Assembly (NCBI GenBank): GCA_009885355.1
Contig: VFKW01000071.1
Location: 1-5,906, forward strand
Direction of reading: 5' to 3'
Length of the DNA: 5,906 nt
Source: Candidatus Berkelbacteria bacterium
GTDB lineage: Bacteria > Patescibacteriota > UBA1384 > VFKW01
This document shows positions 5,710 to 5,906 of this stretch, piece by piece; position 1 is the stretch's first letter, and each line of letters opens with the position of its first letter. Below the pieces are notes generated by a model, which saw only the letters and a list, made by a program, of their open reading frames with translations, did no database searches and was not told the DNA's origin. A program made the position numbers and the translations under genes.

Positions 5710-5906
5710 GTGAAAATTGTGGTTGGGACTATGAATATTGCAAAGCTTCAAGCTGTTGAGAATGCGATGGCAAGAGTTTATGCGGATGATAAATCTATGG
5801 AAGTAATTGGGATTAAGGTGGCTTCTGGGATTTCGGATCAGCCAATGTCTGACAAAGAGACTATACAGGGGGCGGTGACTCGGGCGAAAATGGCGCTGAA
5901 AGAAGC
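5710..5906 (+). CDS. yjjX: DUF84 / YjjX-like inosine/xanthosine triphosphatase (3' end beyond the window)
   Basis: The visible 65 codons begin with GTG and read MKIVVGTMNIAKLQAVENAM, then VIGIKVASGISDQPMSDKETIQGAVTRAKMAL. The VVGT-x-N start, the VxSGxxxQP motif (residues 38-45) and the ET-x2-GA-x3-RA segment match YjjX and the archaeal DUF84 enzymes. These hydrolyse non-canonical ITP and XTP to the monophosphates and so keep deaminated purines out of DNA and RNA. GGGAG at 5700-5704 lies five bases before the GTG, supporting that start. The gene follows the zincin gene after 159 bases that contain a repeated GATGCCTTTTAA-like word (5649-5661 and 5669-5680). The open frame and conserved motifs make it the likely active copy, in contrast to the truncated paralog upstream. 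Confidence 0.85.
   Translation, partial: MKIVVGTMNIAKLQAVENAMARVYADDKSMEVIGIKVASGISDQPMSDKETIQGAVTRAKMALKE

Noticed and set aside
2154..5906. A direct repeat of the tRNA-Ser 3' end marking an integrated element
   Set aside because: Reading downstream, I found no copy of the T-arm or acceptor sequence within the window.

Overview
The window looks like a chromosomal segment of a low-GC bacterium, most likely a member of the Candidate Phyla Radiation (Patescibacteria). This is inferred from a compact yidD-yidC-jag block with a short YidC lacking the large periplasmic domain, a short Jag with only KH and R3H domains, a heptamer TCCAAAA repeat, and weak or absent Shine-Dalgarno sites on several genes. 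No 16S or other firm taxonomic marker is present.

Region 1 (1-1682) is a core membrane-biogenesis operon on the + strand. It holds the 3' part of yidD (which has no start codon in the window), yidC, and jag/khpB, whose start overlaps the yidC stop by ATGA. YidD and YidC act together in inserting proteins into the inner membrane, and Jag is the RNA-binding protein usually encoded next to YidC. A perfect 11-bp A/T-rich hairpin sits on the jag stop codon and may end the operon.

Region 2 (1691-2243) holds a small four-helix-bundle (S23/TIGR02436-type) gene enclosed by a nearly perfect 30-nt inverted repeat, followed by tRNA-Ser(CGA) with an encoded CCA end. The ORF-in-a-stem layout resembles the intervening sequences found inside some 23S rRNA genes, but here it lies outside rRNA. 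It is the most interesting structure in the window.

Region 3 (2271-5709) looks accessory. It contains a Schlafen/AlbA_2 plus GHKL-type ATPase gene starting 28 bases after the tRNA, and a 430-base AT-rich gap. Inside that gap lies a decayed 5' fragment of a DUF84 (YjjX-like) gene that runs into a GC-rich palindrome. The gap ends in TATAAT boxes and an unrecognised gene with a HEYGH zinc-protease motif.

Region 4 (5710-end) is the start of an apparently intact DUF84 inosine/xanthosine triphosphatase gene, a diverged paralog of the fragment in region 3. The zincin gene is therefore bracketed by a dead and a living copy of the same gene start.
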